A stretch of DNA of 6,687 nucleotides from JAMWZF01 sp041628615 (GCA_041628615.1 JBFKOW010000180.1:1-6687); one strand, 5' to 3'. Numbered from the stretch's first letter, positions 1-5,848 are shown. Program-made: numbers and translations. Notes: generated from the sequence alone by a model not told the origin.

Positions 1-242
1 ACGTCCGAGGCGCTCATGATCAGGCCCATCATGACGAAGAGCGGGATCACCGCGAAGGTCTGGTCGGCGACCCCGTCGGCCGCCGCCAGGGTGAGAAGCG
101 TCGCGGCAAGCCCGGCGTCGCCGTTCTGCAGCCAGACCGACAGGAACGACACCAGGCTCAGGGCGATGGCCACGTGCATCCCCGAGTAGATCAGGGTGAC
201 GATCACCGCGACAGAAAGGAATCCGATCTCGAGGCCGGTCAT
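1..242 (-). CDS. dctM: TRAP transporter large permease (DctM family), N-terminal part, cut by left window edge
   Basis: This is the 5' end of the large integral-membrane subunit of a TRAP transporter, which moves the substrate across the inner membrane using an ion gradient. Only 80 codons of a protein usually about 430 residues long are present. Visible are a first hydrophobic helix (residues about 5-20), the GMHVAIALSL stretch (21-30), a second helix, and the segment FAVIPLFVMMGLIMSAS (63-79), which matches the conserved F-x-L-x-x-IPLF-x-x-MG motif of the family. The ATG at 242-240 is preceded on the minus strand by AGGGA (251-255) eight bases upstream, and the gene begins only 4 bp after the dctQ stop, so translational coupling is likely. 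Family assignment is firm. The transported substrate cannot be read from this piece. Confidence 0.93.
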   Translation of the reverse strand, partial: MTGLEIGFLSVAVIVTLIYSGMHVAIALSLVSFLSVWLQNGDAGLAATLLTLAAADGVADQTFAVIPLFVMMGLIMSASD

Positions 243-246
243 GGCG

Positions 247-810
247 TCAATCCCTGAGGTCTTGGAGGCGGCGCAGCGCCAGCACGAGGAACTGGAGGCA
301 GGCGGCAGCCGACCCGGCCACGATGATCGCCTCGAGCGGCCATGTCGGCGCGGTGAAGATGCCGACGTTTCCCTTGTAGTAGCCGCGCTCCCACGCATCG
401 ATCAGCCGGGGATACTGGCCCCAGGCGATCAGCGCGAAGACGACGGCGCCGGCCAGGTTGAACACCGCCCTGAGCGCCGCCTCGGCGCGGCGTTGGCCGC
501 GGCGTTCGAGCATCCCGAGCAGCGCTTCGGACCGGGTCAGGCGCCGGCCGGCGACGGCATGCGCGAGCGTCAGGTAGACGACCGCGACGACGCCCATCTC
601 GGTCAGTTCCAGCGTTCCGGCCAGCGGCGCGTTCAGCAGCCAGCGGCCGAAGACGTCGATGTTCACGATCGCCACCATGCCCAGCACGAGGAACGCGCCC
701 AGGGTGCTCATTGCCGAGGTCGACGGGGTCAGCAGCGGAACCCGGCCGGGCGCCGAGGGGTCCGTGGACCGGCGGGGGGCGCCCCCGCCGGATGTGGCGC
801 GGTCCGTCAC
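247..810 (-). CDS. dctQ: TRAP transporter small permease (DctQ family)
   Basis: This is the small four-helix membrane subunit that partners DctM in TRAP transporters. With the GTG start the protein has 187 residues. Hydrophobic helices lie at about 36-56, 70-88, 113-131 and 157-179. The first is followed by the family pattern VFGRWLLNAPLAGTLELTE (53-71), with the conserved Arg at 56 and Glu at 68. I chose GTG at 810-808 because it overlaps the dctP stop as GTGA and because similarity to DctQ proteins seems to begin upstream of Met34. The alternative ATG at 711-709 (154 residues) would start almost inside helix 1 and has no visible ribosome site, but it would leave a strong hairpin (769-791) outside the coding region. 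The extra N-terminal 33 residues are rich in Gly, Pro, Ser and Arg and look unstructured. Family certain; start uncertain. Confidence 0.88.
   Translation of the reverse strand: MTDRATSGGGAPRRSTDPSAPGRVPLLTPSTSAMSTLGAFLVLGMVAIVNIDVFGRWLLNAPLAGTLELTEMGVVAVVYLTLAHAVAGRRLTRSEALLGMLERRGQRRAEAALRAVFNLAGAVVFALIAWGQYPRLIDAWERGYYKGNVGIFTAPTWPLEAIIVAGSAAACLQFLVLALRRLQDLRD
769..791 (-). promoter_or_regulatory. GC hairpin at the dctP-dctQ junction
   Basis: A perfect 10-bp inverted repeat (arms CCGGCGGGGG and CCCCCGCCGG) surrounds a 3-base loop. In the minus-strand transcript it begins 15 bases after the dctP stop codon. No T-run follows, so it is not a standard intrinsic terminator. It either folds within the first codons of dctQ (GTG start) or sits in the gap before the ATG start. 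By analogy with hairpins after binding-protein genes in other importer operons, it may protect the dctP message from 3' exonucleases or limit dctQM expression. The dyad is seen directly; its role is inferred. Confidence 0.55.
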
Positions 811-1874
811 TTGTCCCACTCGCGGGCGACGGGCTGACCGGCATCGCGCATGGCCTGCATGTAGTCGGTGAGGATCGCCCTCGCCGGCACGCCGCGCTCT
901 TCGAGGCTCTGCGCCCATTCCTGCGCGAGATCGGGCAGCGATCGGGCCCATGCCTCGCGCTCGGCCGGGTCGATCTCGACGACGCTGCCGCCGGCTTCGA
1001 CGAAGGTCTCGCGGGCCTTGGCGCCGAGTTCGGCCGCGAACTCGCCGAGGTCGACGCCGAAGTCCTGGGCGGCGGCGGTCATCGCCTCCTTCACCTCGTC
1101 GGGATAGCCGTCCCAGGCCTGCCGGTTGACGTTGATCACGTAGGAGTTCACGCCGCCGAGGTTGGCGTTGAAGTAGTTGTCGCAGACTTCGTAGAACTTC
1201 AGCGACACCACCGCCTCGCCCCAGACCAGCATGGCGTCGGCGACGCCGGTCTCGACGAGCTGGTAGAAGTTGCCGAGGGTTCCGGTGACGCCGGTGGCCC
1301 CCGCCGGCTCGATCCAGCGCAGGTTCGGACCGGCGCCCGCCACTTTCAGCCCGTCGATGTCGGCCACCGACCGGATCGGTTCGGACGAGCAGATCACGTA
1401 ATTGTCCGGGATGCCGCTGACCGACAGCGAGACCTGGTTGAGCGGGTCCCATGTCTCATTGAAGGCCGGGTACTTCTCGACCAGGCCGTCGACGACCTTG
1501 TGGATCAGCACCAGATCGGTCGTCGTGAAGGGCGTGACGTAGCCGATCTGGTAGACGGGCAGCTTGTCGGCGTGGAAGGCGGTGGGAATGACGCCCATGT
1601 CGGCGATGCCGGTCTGGATCGCCTCGAGTTCGCCGGCGGGCTTTGCCAGCGTCCCCGAGAACGCCTCCTGCCAGTCGATCCGGTAGTTGCCGGTCTCGGC
1701 GAGGCGCGCGTCGACGCCCGGCATGAAGCTTTCCTGCAGCAGCTTCACCACGGCCACCGAGGGCGAGAAGCCGGACACGATGGTCACGTCGATTTCCTCC
1801 TGGGCCAGCGCCGGCCCGCCGAACAGGCCGCCGGCGGCGCAGAGGGCGGCAAGTGGAATTGAGTAGCGTCTCAT
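807..1874 (-). CDS. dctP: TRAP transporter periplasmic substrate-binding protein (DctP family)
   Basis: This periplasmic protein captures substrate for the DctQM permease. It has 355 residues, a normal length. A Sec signal peptide is clear: MRRYS, a hydrophobic core, and cleavage after PALA (residue 24). Family features include an opening strand EEIDVTIVSGFSPS, the stretch GIADMGVIPTAFHADKLPVYQIGYVTPF (89-116), and the hinge and binding segment DIDGLKVAGAGPNLRWIEPAGATGVTG (172-198). The arginine normally found just after GLKV/GLKI, which binds the substrate carboxylate, is Ala179 here; Arg186 lies seven residues on. Two cysteines remain in the mature form (162, 231). The start is well supported by GGGAGGAG (1881-1888), six bases before the ATG. 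It lies 60 bp after osmC and overlaps dctQ by 4 bp. The ligand is unknown, and a simple dicarboxylate should not be assumed from the gene name. Confidence 0.93.
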   Translation of the reverse strand: MRRYSIPLAALCAAGGLFGGPALAQEEIDVTIVSGFSPSVAVVKLLQESFMPGVDARLAETGNYRIDWQEAFSGTLAKPAGELEAIQTGIADMGVIPTAFHADKLPVYQIGYVTPFTTTDLVLIHKVVDGLVEKYPAFNETWDPLNQVSLSVSGIPDNYVICSSEPIRSVADIDGLKVAGAGPNLRWIEPAGATGVTGTLGNFYQLVETGVADAMLVWGEAVVSLKFYEVCDNYFNANLGGVNSYVINVNRQAWDGYPDEVKEAMTAAAQDFGVDLGEFAAELGAKARETFVEAGGSVVEIDPAEREAWARSLPDLAQEWAQSLEERGVPARAILTDYMQAMRDAGQPVAREWDK

Positions 1875-1903
1875 GATGGACTCCTCCCTTGGGTTGATTG
1901 CGT

Positions 1904-1919
1904 CACCGCGAGCGCGGTG
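1904..1919 (-). promoter_or_regulatory. Small hairpin in the osmC-dctP gap
   Basis: Six-bp arms CACCGC and GCGGTG flank a 4-base loop in the 60-bp gap between the osmC stop and the dctP start. There is no T-run on either strand, so it is not a convincing terminator. It leaves the strong dctP ribosome site (1881-1888) unpaired. It could mark an RNA processing point between the two cistrons, but dyads this small are common in GC-rich DNA. Confidence 0.25.
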
Positions 1920-1934
1920 CGGCGGCGGCCGGCC

Positions 1935-2426
1935 TCAGACGGCGACGGCGGCGCCGGAATTCAGTCGCAGCGTGTGCTTGATGTCGTTCTTCTGGGCGAG
2001 TGTCGCCTCGACGAAACAGGCCCGGCGCGCCCCGGCGATCAGGTTGCGGACGTCCTCCTCCGGGGCCTCGCTCCTGATGTCGATGTCGATCGAGAACCCC
2101 ACCGGCCTGGCCGCATAGGGCATCTCGGGGTCCCGCAACGCTTCCCACTGCGCGCGGCAGTTCACCGTCAGTTCGTCCAGCCCGATCTTCTTGCGGCGCG
2201 CGAAGACCCGGATCTGCGTCATCAGGCAACCCACGAGGCCGGTCAGGAAGAATTCCAGCGGCGTCGCCGCGGTATCCTCGCCGCCCTGGAACCTGCCTTC
2301 GTCGGTCGCCAGCATCCGGGAAACCTGGAACGGCGCATGGGCCGTGTTCGTCACCTCGTTGCGCAGCTTCCCCACGCACACGCCTTCGGATTCGAAGATG
2401 ACCTCAAAGATGCATTCGTCAGGCAT
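1935..2426 (-). CDS. OsmC/Ohr-family redox protein
   Basis: OsmC/Ohr-family enzymes are cytoplasmic, dimeric thiol peroxidases that reduce organic hydroperoxides with a reactive cysteine pair. The 163-residue protein shows the core pattern ATPLEFFLTGLVGCLMTQIRVFARRKKIGLDEL (54-85), with Glu58 nine residues before Cys67, and a second cysteine, Cys137, in ARRACFVEATLAQK. Glu-Cys-Cys order and spacing fit the active site of the family. It is somewhat longer than typical OsmC or Ohr (about 140 residues) and looks closer to the YhfA-like OsmC group than to classic Ohr; that subgroup call is tentative. The ATG at 2426-2424 has a weak TAGGGA ribosome site 8 bases upstream. It diverges from the LysR gene and lies 60 bp upstream of dctP on the same strand, so it is probably the first gene of the TRAP operon. 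Its physiological substrate is unknown. Confidence 0.9.
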   Translation of the reverse strand: MPDECIFEVIFESEGVCVGKLRNEVTNTAHAPFQVSRMLATDEGRFQGGEDTAATPLEFFLTGLVGCLMTQIRVFARRKKIGLDELTVNCRAQWEALRDPEMPYAARPVGFSIDIDIRSEAPEEDVRNLIAGARRACFVEATLAQKNDIKHTLRLNSGAAVAV

Positions 2427-2440
2427 CGGCGGTTTCCCTA

Positions 2441-2460
2441 TTGAGCAAACGTTTTCTCAA
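2441..2460. promoter_or_regulatory. LacI-type palindromic operator upstream of osmC
   Basis: This 20-bp dyad has perfect outer arms TTGAG and CTCAA and a central AAACGTTT; only one base pair breaks the symmetry. The central CG flanked by A and T runs is characteristic of LacI-family operators, and the core GCAAACGTTTTC resembles the enteric PurR box. It lies 15-34 bases upstream of the osmC start codon. It also overlaps the probable -10 and transcription start of the osmC promoter, the position expected for a repressor. No LacI-family gene is present in this window, so the protein that binds it must be encoded elsewhere. The palindrome is seen directly; the regulator family is inferred from the core. 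Confidence 0.65.
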
Positions 2461-2487
2461 CTAGCCGGGGCCGCCGTTGCGAGTCAA
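2458..2487 (-). promoter_or_regulatory. Candidate sigma-70-type promoter of osmC-dctPQM
   Basis: On the minus strand TTGACT (2487-2482) is a good -35 element. At 17-18 bases spacing there is CTAGTT/TAGTTG (2464-2458), a weak -10 element. The start of transcription would then fall near 2450, inside the LacI-type palindrome. The -35 match is good and the -10 match poor, so the position is a proposal only. Confidence 0.4.
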
Positions 2488-2498
2488 TTGCAACGTTG
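2476..2498. promoter_or_regulatory. Compound dyads in the osmC-LysR control region
   Basis: Two symmetric elements overlap here. GTTGC and GCAAC arms are separated by 9 bases (2476-2494), and CAACGTTG (2491-2498) is a perfect 8-bp palindrome. They sit between the divergent genes and cover the proposed osmC -35 element, so one could be the autoregulatory or activating site of the LysR protein. The first dyad has T-N13-A geometry, not the usual T-N11-A, so the assignment is weak. Confidence 0.3.
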
Positions 2499-2622
2499 TC
2501 CATTCTGGATACTCCGCCGCAGTCAGCCCATCCGGGCAGCGGCGCGGGCCGGGGACGCGGCGGCTGGAACCTCGCGGCAACACCTCCTATCGTCGGCACC
2601 GCGCTCCCTTCGGGCCGGTGGC

Positions 2623-3531
2623 ATGTCCTTCACGCTGAAACAGGTGCGGTACTTCGTTGGCGTGGCCGAGTTCGGCTCGGTGAGCCGCGCCGCGCGCGAG
2701 CTGGCGATTTCGCAAAGCGCCGTCACCGAGGCGATCAAGGATCTCGAAAGCCGGCTCGGCGTGAAGCTTTTCGAGCGGCGGAGCCGGGGCCTCGAGACGA
2801 CCTACCAGGGGCATGTCTTCCTGCGCCACGCCAAGGCCATCCTGGCAGAGGTATCGAACGCCGAGACCGTGTTCGACGGCACCCCGGTGCCGCAGGGCAC
2901 CCGGCTGAACGTCGGCGTCACCTCGCTGACGGCGGGCTACGTGCTGTCGGACATCCTCGCCCGGTTTCGCCGCGCCTGCCCGGGGATCGAGGTGAACGCG
3001 GTGGAGGATTCCGGCGAATACCTCGAACACCTGATCGTCGGCGGCGAGATCGACATCGCGGTCATGGTGGTGTCGAACCTGCGGAACCGCGACGCGCTGC
3101 ACAGCGAGATCCTCGCGGTGTCGCCGTTCCGCCTCTGGCTGCCGATCGGGCACCGGCTGAGCAACGTCGAGAGCATCGCGCCGGAGGATCTCAAGGACGA
3201 GCCGCAGATCCTGCTCGACGTGGACGAGATGCAGGAAGAGACGATGCGGCTGACCTCGGCCTACCGCGCCAACCTCAAGATCGCCTTCCGCACCCGGTCG
3301 GTCGAGGCGGTGCGCTCGCTGGTGGCGTCGGGCGCGGGCGTCGCGCTGCTGCCCGATCTGGTCTACCGGCCGTGGTCGCTCGAAGGCGACCGGATCGAGA
3401 GCCGGGACGTTTCCGGCAAGCTGCCGGTGGTTCAGGTCGGCCTTGTCTGGCGCCGCGGCGCCGGGCTGACGGACGCCACCCGCGCCTTCCTGTCGGTCGC
3501 GCACAGCTATCACATGCCCCGGCTGCGGTGA
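2623..3531 (+). CDS. LysR-type transcriptional regulator
   Basis: A 302-residue protein with standard LysR architecture and length. The N-terminal winged helix-turn-helix (about 1-60) reads LKQVRYFVGVAEFGSVSRAARELAISQSAVTEAIKDLESRLGVKLFERRSRG, the most conserved part of the family. A linker helix follows, then a two-lobed co-inducer domain from about residue 94 (RLNVGVTSLTAGYVL) to the C-terminus, including the hinge-like SLVASGAGVALLPDLV (232-247). The ATG at 2623 is the only good start: it places the HTH at the usual position, and upstream codons in this frame run antisense through osmC. Its ribosome site is weak. It diverges from osmC-dctPQM and precedes the ABC operon by 105 bp in the same direction, so it may control either or both. 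The co-inducer is unknown; an imported substrate of a neighbouring transporter is the natural candidate. Confidence 0.95.
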   Translation: MSFTLKQVRYFVGVAEFGSVSRAARELAISQSAVTEAIKDLESRLGVKLFERRSRGLETTYQGHVFLRHAKAILAEVSNAETVFDGTPVPQGTRLNVGVTSLTAGYVLSDILARFRRACPGIEVNAVEDSGEYLEHLIVGGEIDIAVMVVSNLRNRDALHSEILAVSPFRLWLPIGHRLSNVESIAPEDLKDEPQILLDVDEMQEETMRLTSAYRANLKIAFRTRSVEAVRSLVASGAGVALLPDLVYRPWSLEGDRIESRDVSGKLPVVQVGLVWRRGAGLTDATRAFLSVAHSYHMPRLR

Positions 3532-3548
3532 TATCGGTTCTTCCGATA
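3532..3548. promoter_or_regulatory. Candidate LysR-type box (T-N11-A dyad) upstream of the ABC operon
   Basis: Perfect 6-bp arms TATCGG and CCGATA are separated by 5 bases (TTCTT). The symmetric T3534 and A3546 give exactly the T-N11-A layout of LysR-family binding sites. The dyad begins at the base after the LysR stop codon and lies 89 bp before the binding-protein start codon. As RNA it would be a small hairpin, but no T-run follows, so a terminator is less likely. An AT-rich patch with a weak -10-like TATGAA (3563-3568) follows in otherwise GC-rich DNA. Symmetry is seen; the binder is inferred. Confidence 0.45.
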
Positions 3549-3636
3549 CCACGGCCCTGAATTATGAATTTGCCGGCTTGGGCGCGGCTGCGGATGATCT
3601 GTCGCAGGCGCTCAAGACCAACGGGGGGATCCCATC

Positions 3637-4797
3637 ATGGACATTCTGAAATCGACGACGGCCCTTTGCGCCGCCGCGATCGTCATCGTGCAGCCCTTGG
3701 CTGCGCAGGTTGCCGCGATCGGCGAGCCCGAGGGCGAGCTGCGCATCGTGGCCTGGCCGGGCTACATCGAGCGCGGCGAGACCATGGCCGAGTTCGACTG
3801 GGTCACCGGCTTCGAGGAGGCCACCGGCTGCATGGTCAAGGTGCAGACGGCGAACACCTCGGACGAGATGGTCGCGCTGATGAACGAGGGCGGCTTCGAC
3901 CTCGTCACCGCCTCCGGCGACGCCTCGCTCCGCCTCGTGGCGGGCCAGCGCGTGCAGCCGGTCAACACCGCGCTGATCCCGAGCTGGGACACCATCGACC
4001 CGCGGCTCCAGTCCGCGCCGTGGCACACCGTCGACGGCGTGCATTACGGCGTGCCCTACATGTGGGGCCCCAACGTCCTGATGTACAACACCGAGGTCTT
4101 CGGGGACTCGCCGCCGACAAGCTGGTCGGTGGTCTTCGAGGAAACCACGCTGCCCGACGGGCAGTCGAACCAAGGCCGGGTGCAGGCCTATGACGGGCCG
4201 ATCCACGTCGCCGACGCCGCGCTCTACCTGATGACGCACCGGCCGGAACTCGGCATCGTCTCGCCCTACGAGCTGAACGCCGACCAGTACGCGGCGGCGC
4301 TCGACCTGCTGCGCCAGCAGCGGACGCTGGTCAGCCGCTACTGGCACGACGCCTTCATCCAGATCGACGACTTCAAGAACGAGGGCATGGCGGCGTCCGG
4401 GTCGTGGCCGTTCCAGGTCAACCTCCTGAAGGGCGACGGCGCTCCCATCGGCAGCGTGATTCCCGAGGAAGGCGCGACCGGCTGGGCCGACACGACGATG
4501 ATGCACGTCGACGCGCCGAACCCCAACTGCGCGTATCTGTGGATGGAGCACACCCTGAGTTCCAACCTGATGTCCGATCTTTCGGTCTGGTTCGGGGCCA
4601 ACCCGGCCGTCCCGGCGGCCTGCACCGACGGGCGCGGCATGCAGACCGCGGAAGGCTGCACGACCAACGGCATGGACGACTTCGAGCGCATCCGGTTCTG
4701 GACCACGCCGGTCACGAACTGCGAGAGCCAGAATGGCGAATGCGTGCCCTATTACCGCTGGGTCTCGGACTACATCGGGGTGATCGGTGGACGGTAA
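3637..4797 (+). CDS. ydcS: ABC transporter periplasmic binding protein, YdcS-like (putative putrescine/spermidine)
   Basis: This secreted protein delivers a ligand, probably a polyamine, to the ABC importer encoded downstream. It has 386 residues, with a signal peptide cleaved probably after LAA (residue 23). Long stretches match what I recall of E. coli YdcS: VAWPGYIERGET (38-49), DEMVALMNEGGFDLVTASGDASLRL (76-100), WGPNVLMYNT (143-152), RVQAYDGPI (181-189), PEEGATGWADTT (276-287) and a C-terminal YRWVSDYIGVIGGR. Trp40, Trp257, Glu277 and Asp285 occupy places where PotD/PotF-type proteins use aromatic and acidic residues to hold polyamines; that alignment is by eye. The mature protein has six cysteines (65, 298, 329, 341, 362, 369), four near the C-terminus. 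The start has a good ribosome site GGGGGGA (3623-3629) 7 bases upstream. A strong hairpin follows the stop. Family very likely; ligand inferred. Confidence 0.93.
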   Translation: MDILKSTTALCAAAIVIVQPLAAQVAAIGEPEGELRIVAWPGYIERGETMAEFDWVTGFEEATGCMVKVQTANTSDEMVALMNEGGFDLVTASGDASLRLVAGQRVQPVNTALIPSWDTIDPRLQSAPWHTVDGVHYGVPYMWGPNVLMYNTEVFGDSPPTSWSVVFEETTLPDGQSNQGRVQAYDGPIHVADAALYLMTHRPELGIVSPYELNADQYAAALDLLRQQRTLVSRYWHDAFIQIDDFKNEGMAASGSWPFQVNLLKGDGAPIGSVIPEEGATGWADTTMMHVDAPNPNCAYLWMEHTLSSNLMSDLSVWFGANPAVPAACTDGRGMQTAEGCTTNGMDDFERIRFWTTPVTNCESQNGECVPYYRWVSDYIGVIGGR

Positions 4798-4813
4798 CCC
4801 CGTCCCTACCAAT

Positions 4814-4840
4814 GGCACCCGCCCGGCGCGGGCGGGTGCC
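4814..4840 (+). promoter_or_regulatory. Strong GC hairpin between binding-protein and ATPase genes
   Basis: A perfect 11-bp inverted repeat (arms GGCACCCGCCC and GGGCGGGTGCC) encloses a 5-base loop. It starts 16 bases after the binding-protein stop and ends 15 bases before the ATPase start. The following bases (GATGAAAGG) hold no T-run and contain the ATPase ribosome site, so full termination is unlikely. Such intercistronic hairpins usually stabilise the upstream message and make binding protein exceed transporter core. The structure is seen; the effect is inferred. Confidence 0.75.
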
Positions 4841-4844
4841 GATG

Positions 4845-4849
4845 AAAGG
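4845..4849 (+). promoter_or_regulatory. Ribosome-binding site that sets the ATPase start
   Basis: AAAGG lies six bases before the ATG at 4856 and just after the hairpin. It favours that ATG over an in-frame GTG at 4787, which would overlap the end of the binding-protein gene and add 23 residues unlike any ABC ATPase N-terminus. Confidence 0.6.
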
Positions 4850-4855
4850 CAGCCC

Positions 4856-5848
4856 ATGACATCGGCGATCAGTTTCGAGGGCGTGACCCGCAGGTTCGGC
4901 CATGTGCGGGCGGTGGCCGATCTCGACCTCGAAATCGCCGAGGGCGAGTTCTTCGCCCTGCTCGGGCCGTCGGGGTCCGGCAAGACTACCTCGCTGCGGC
5001 TCGTCGCGGGCTTCGAGCGGCCCTCTTCGGGGCATGTGCGGATCTTCGGCGAGGATGCCACCGGCACCCCGCCCTATCGCCGCCCGGTCAACACCGTGTT
5101 CCAGGATTACGCGCTGTTTCCGCATCTGGACGTCCGCGACAACGTCGCCTTCGGGCTGCGGGTGGCCGGGGTGCCGAAGCCCGACCGCCACCGCGCCGCC
5201 GAGGCCGCGCTGGAGATGGTGAAACTGCCCGGCTTCGCCGGGCGCAAGCCCTCCGAGCTTTCCGGCGGCCAGCGGCAGCGCGTGGCGCTCGCCCGGGCGC
5301 TGGTGAACCAGCCCAAGGTCCTGCTGCTCGACGAACCGCTCGGCGCCCTCGACCTCAAGCTCCGGGAGCAGATGCAGGAGGAACTCAAGACCCTGCAGCG
5401 CCAATTGCGCATCACCTTCGTCTTCGTCACCCATGACCAGGGAGAGGCGCTGTCGATGGCCGACCGCGTCGCCGTGTTCAACGAGGGCCGGATCCAGCAG
5501 GTCGGCACCCCGGTCGAGGTGTACGACAGGCCGGCGACGCCCTTCGTCGCCGATTTCGTCGGCTCCTCCAACGTGCTGCCGGCGGCGCTGGTCGAGCGCC
5601 TGACGGGGCGCCGGCATCCCGCCTCGCTGCGCCCCGAGCGGATCCGCCTCGGCGCCTCGGGCCTGCCGGCCACGGTGACCGGGGCGTCCTTTCTCGGCGC
5701 GACGACCCGGCTTTTCGTCGACGTGGACGGGGCGCGGATGTCGGTGCTGCTGCCGCAGGGCGCCGCGGTGCCCGCGACCGCGGCCACGGTGCATCTGGAC
5801 TGGGACGACGGCGCGCTCCACGTGATGACGGGAGCCGGCGATGGCTGA
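4856..5848 (+). CDS. ydcT: ABC transporter ATP-binding protein, PotA/YdcT-like
   Basis: This is the cytoplasmic ATPase powering the importer. It has 330 residues, and all nucleotide-binding motifs are intact: Walker A GPSGSGKTT (37-45), Q-loop Gln83 in VFQDYALFPH, signature LSGGQRQR (135-142), Walker B VLLLDEP (155-161), the D-loop region GALD (163-166) and switch His193 in FVTHDQGEALSMADR. The C-terminal part (about 235-325), containing SLRPERIRLG (257-266), is a TOBE domain typical of the spermidine/putrescine, sulfate and iron group, where it binds or regulates at the dimer interface. The start at ATG 4856 makes residues 1-10 (MTSAISFEGV) align with the usual beginning of such ATPases. Its 3' end overlaps the permease gene by 8 bp, which suggests coupled translation. 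Function certain; substrate specificity follows only from neighbours. Confidence 0.96.
   Translation: MTSAISFEGVTRRFGHVRAVADLDLEIAEGEFFALLGPSGSGKTTSLRLVAGFERPSSGHVRIFGEDATGTPPYRRPVNTVFQDYALFPHLDVRDNVAFGLRVAGVPKPDRHRAAEAALEMVKLPGFAGRKPSELSGGQRQRVALARALVNQPKVLLLDEPLGALDLKLREQMQEELKTLQRQLRITFVFVTHDQGEALSMADRVAVFNEGRIQQVGTPVEVYDRPATPFVADFVGSSNVLPAALVERLTGRRHPASLRPERIRLGASGLPATVTGASFLGATTRLFVDVDGARMSVLLPQGAAVPATAATVHLDWDDGALHVMTGAGDG

Noticed and set aside
711..1862. 383-codon open frame on the plus strand
   Set aside because: Antisense shadow of dctP, with biased composition and no family resemblance. The minus-strand DctP has a signal peptide and clear TRAP motifs.
3532..3548. Intrinsic terminator of the LysR gene
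   Set aside because: Only a 6-bp stem, followed by CCACGGCC with no T-run. The T-N11-A layout favours an operator.
2496..3560. 354-codon plus-strand frame overlapping the LysR gene
   Set aside because: Out-of-frame shadow dominated by Arg, Gly, Pro and Ala. The LysR frame has the full HTH and effector domain.
4814..4840. Intrinsic terminator between binding-protein and ATPase genes
   Set aside because: The stem is strong but no T-run follows, and the ATPase ribosome site comes directly after it. An expression-balancing or mRNA-stabilising hairpin fits better.
4842..4859. Five-codon mini-frame ATG AAA GGC AGC CCA TGA whose stop overlaps the ATPase ATG
   Set aside because: It could be a coupling leader peptide, but its ATG has no ribosome site of its own and its codons coincide with the ATPase ribosome site. 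Chance is the simpler explanation.
3562..5067. 501-codon open frame on the minus strand
   Set aside because: It lies opposite the binding-protein and ATPase genes and is rich in Arg, His, Asp and Val, as expected from the antisense of GC-rich codons. It has no recognisable domain.
4712..5821. 369-codon open frame on the minus strand
   Set aside because: Antisense shadow of the ATPase gene, whose motifs are all intact on the plus strand.
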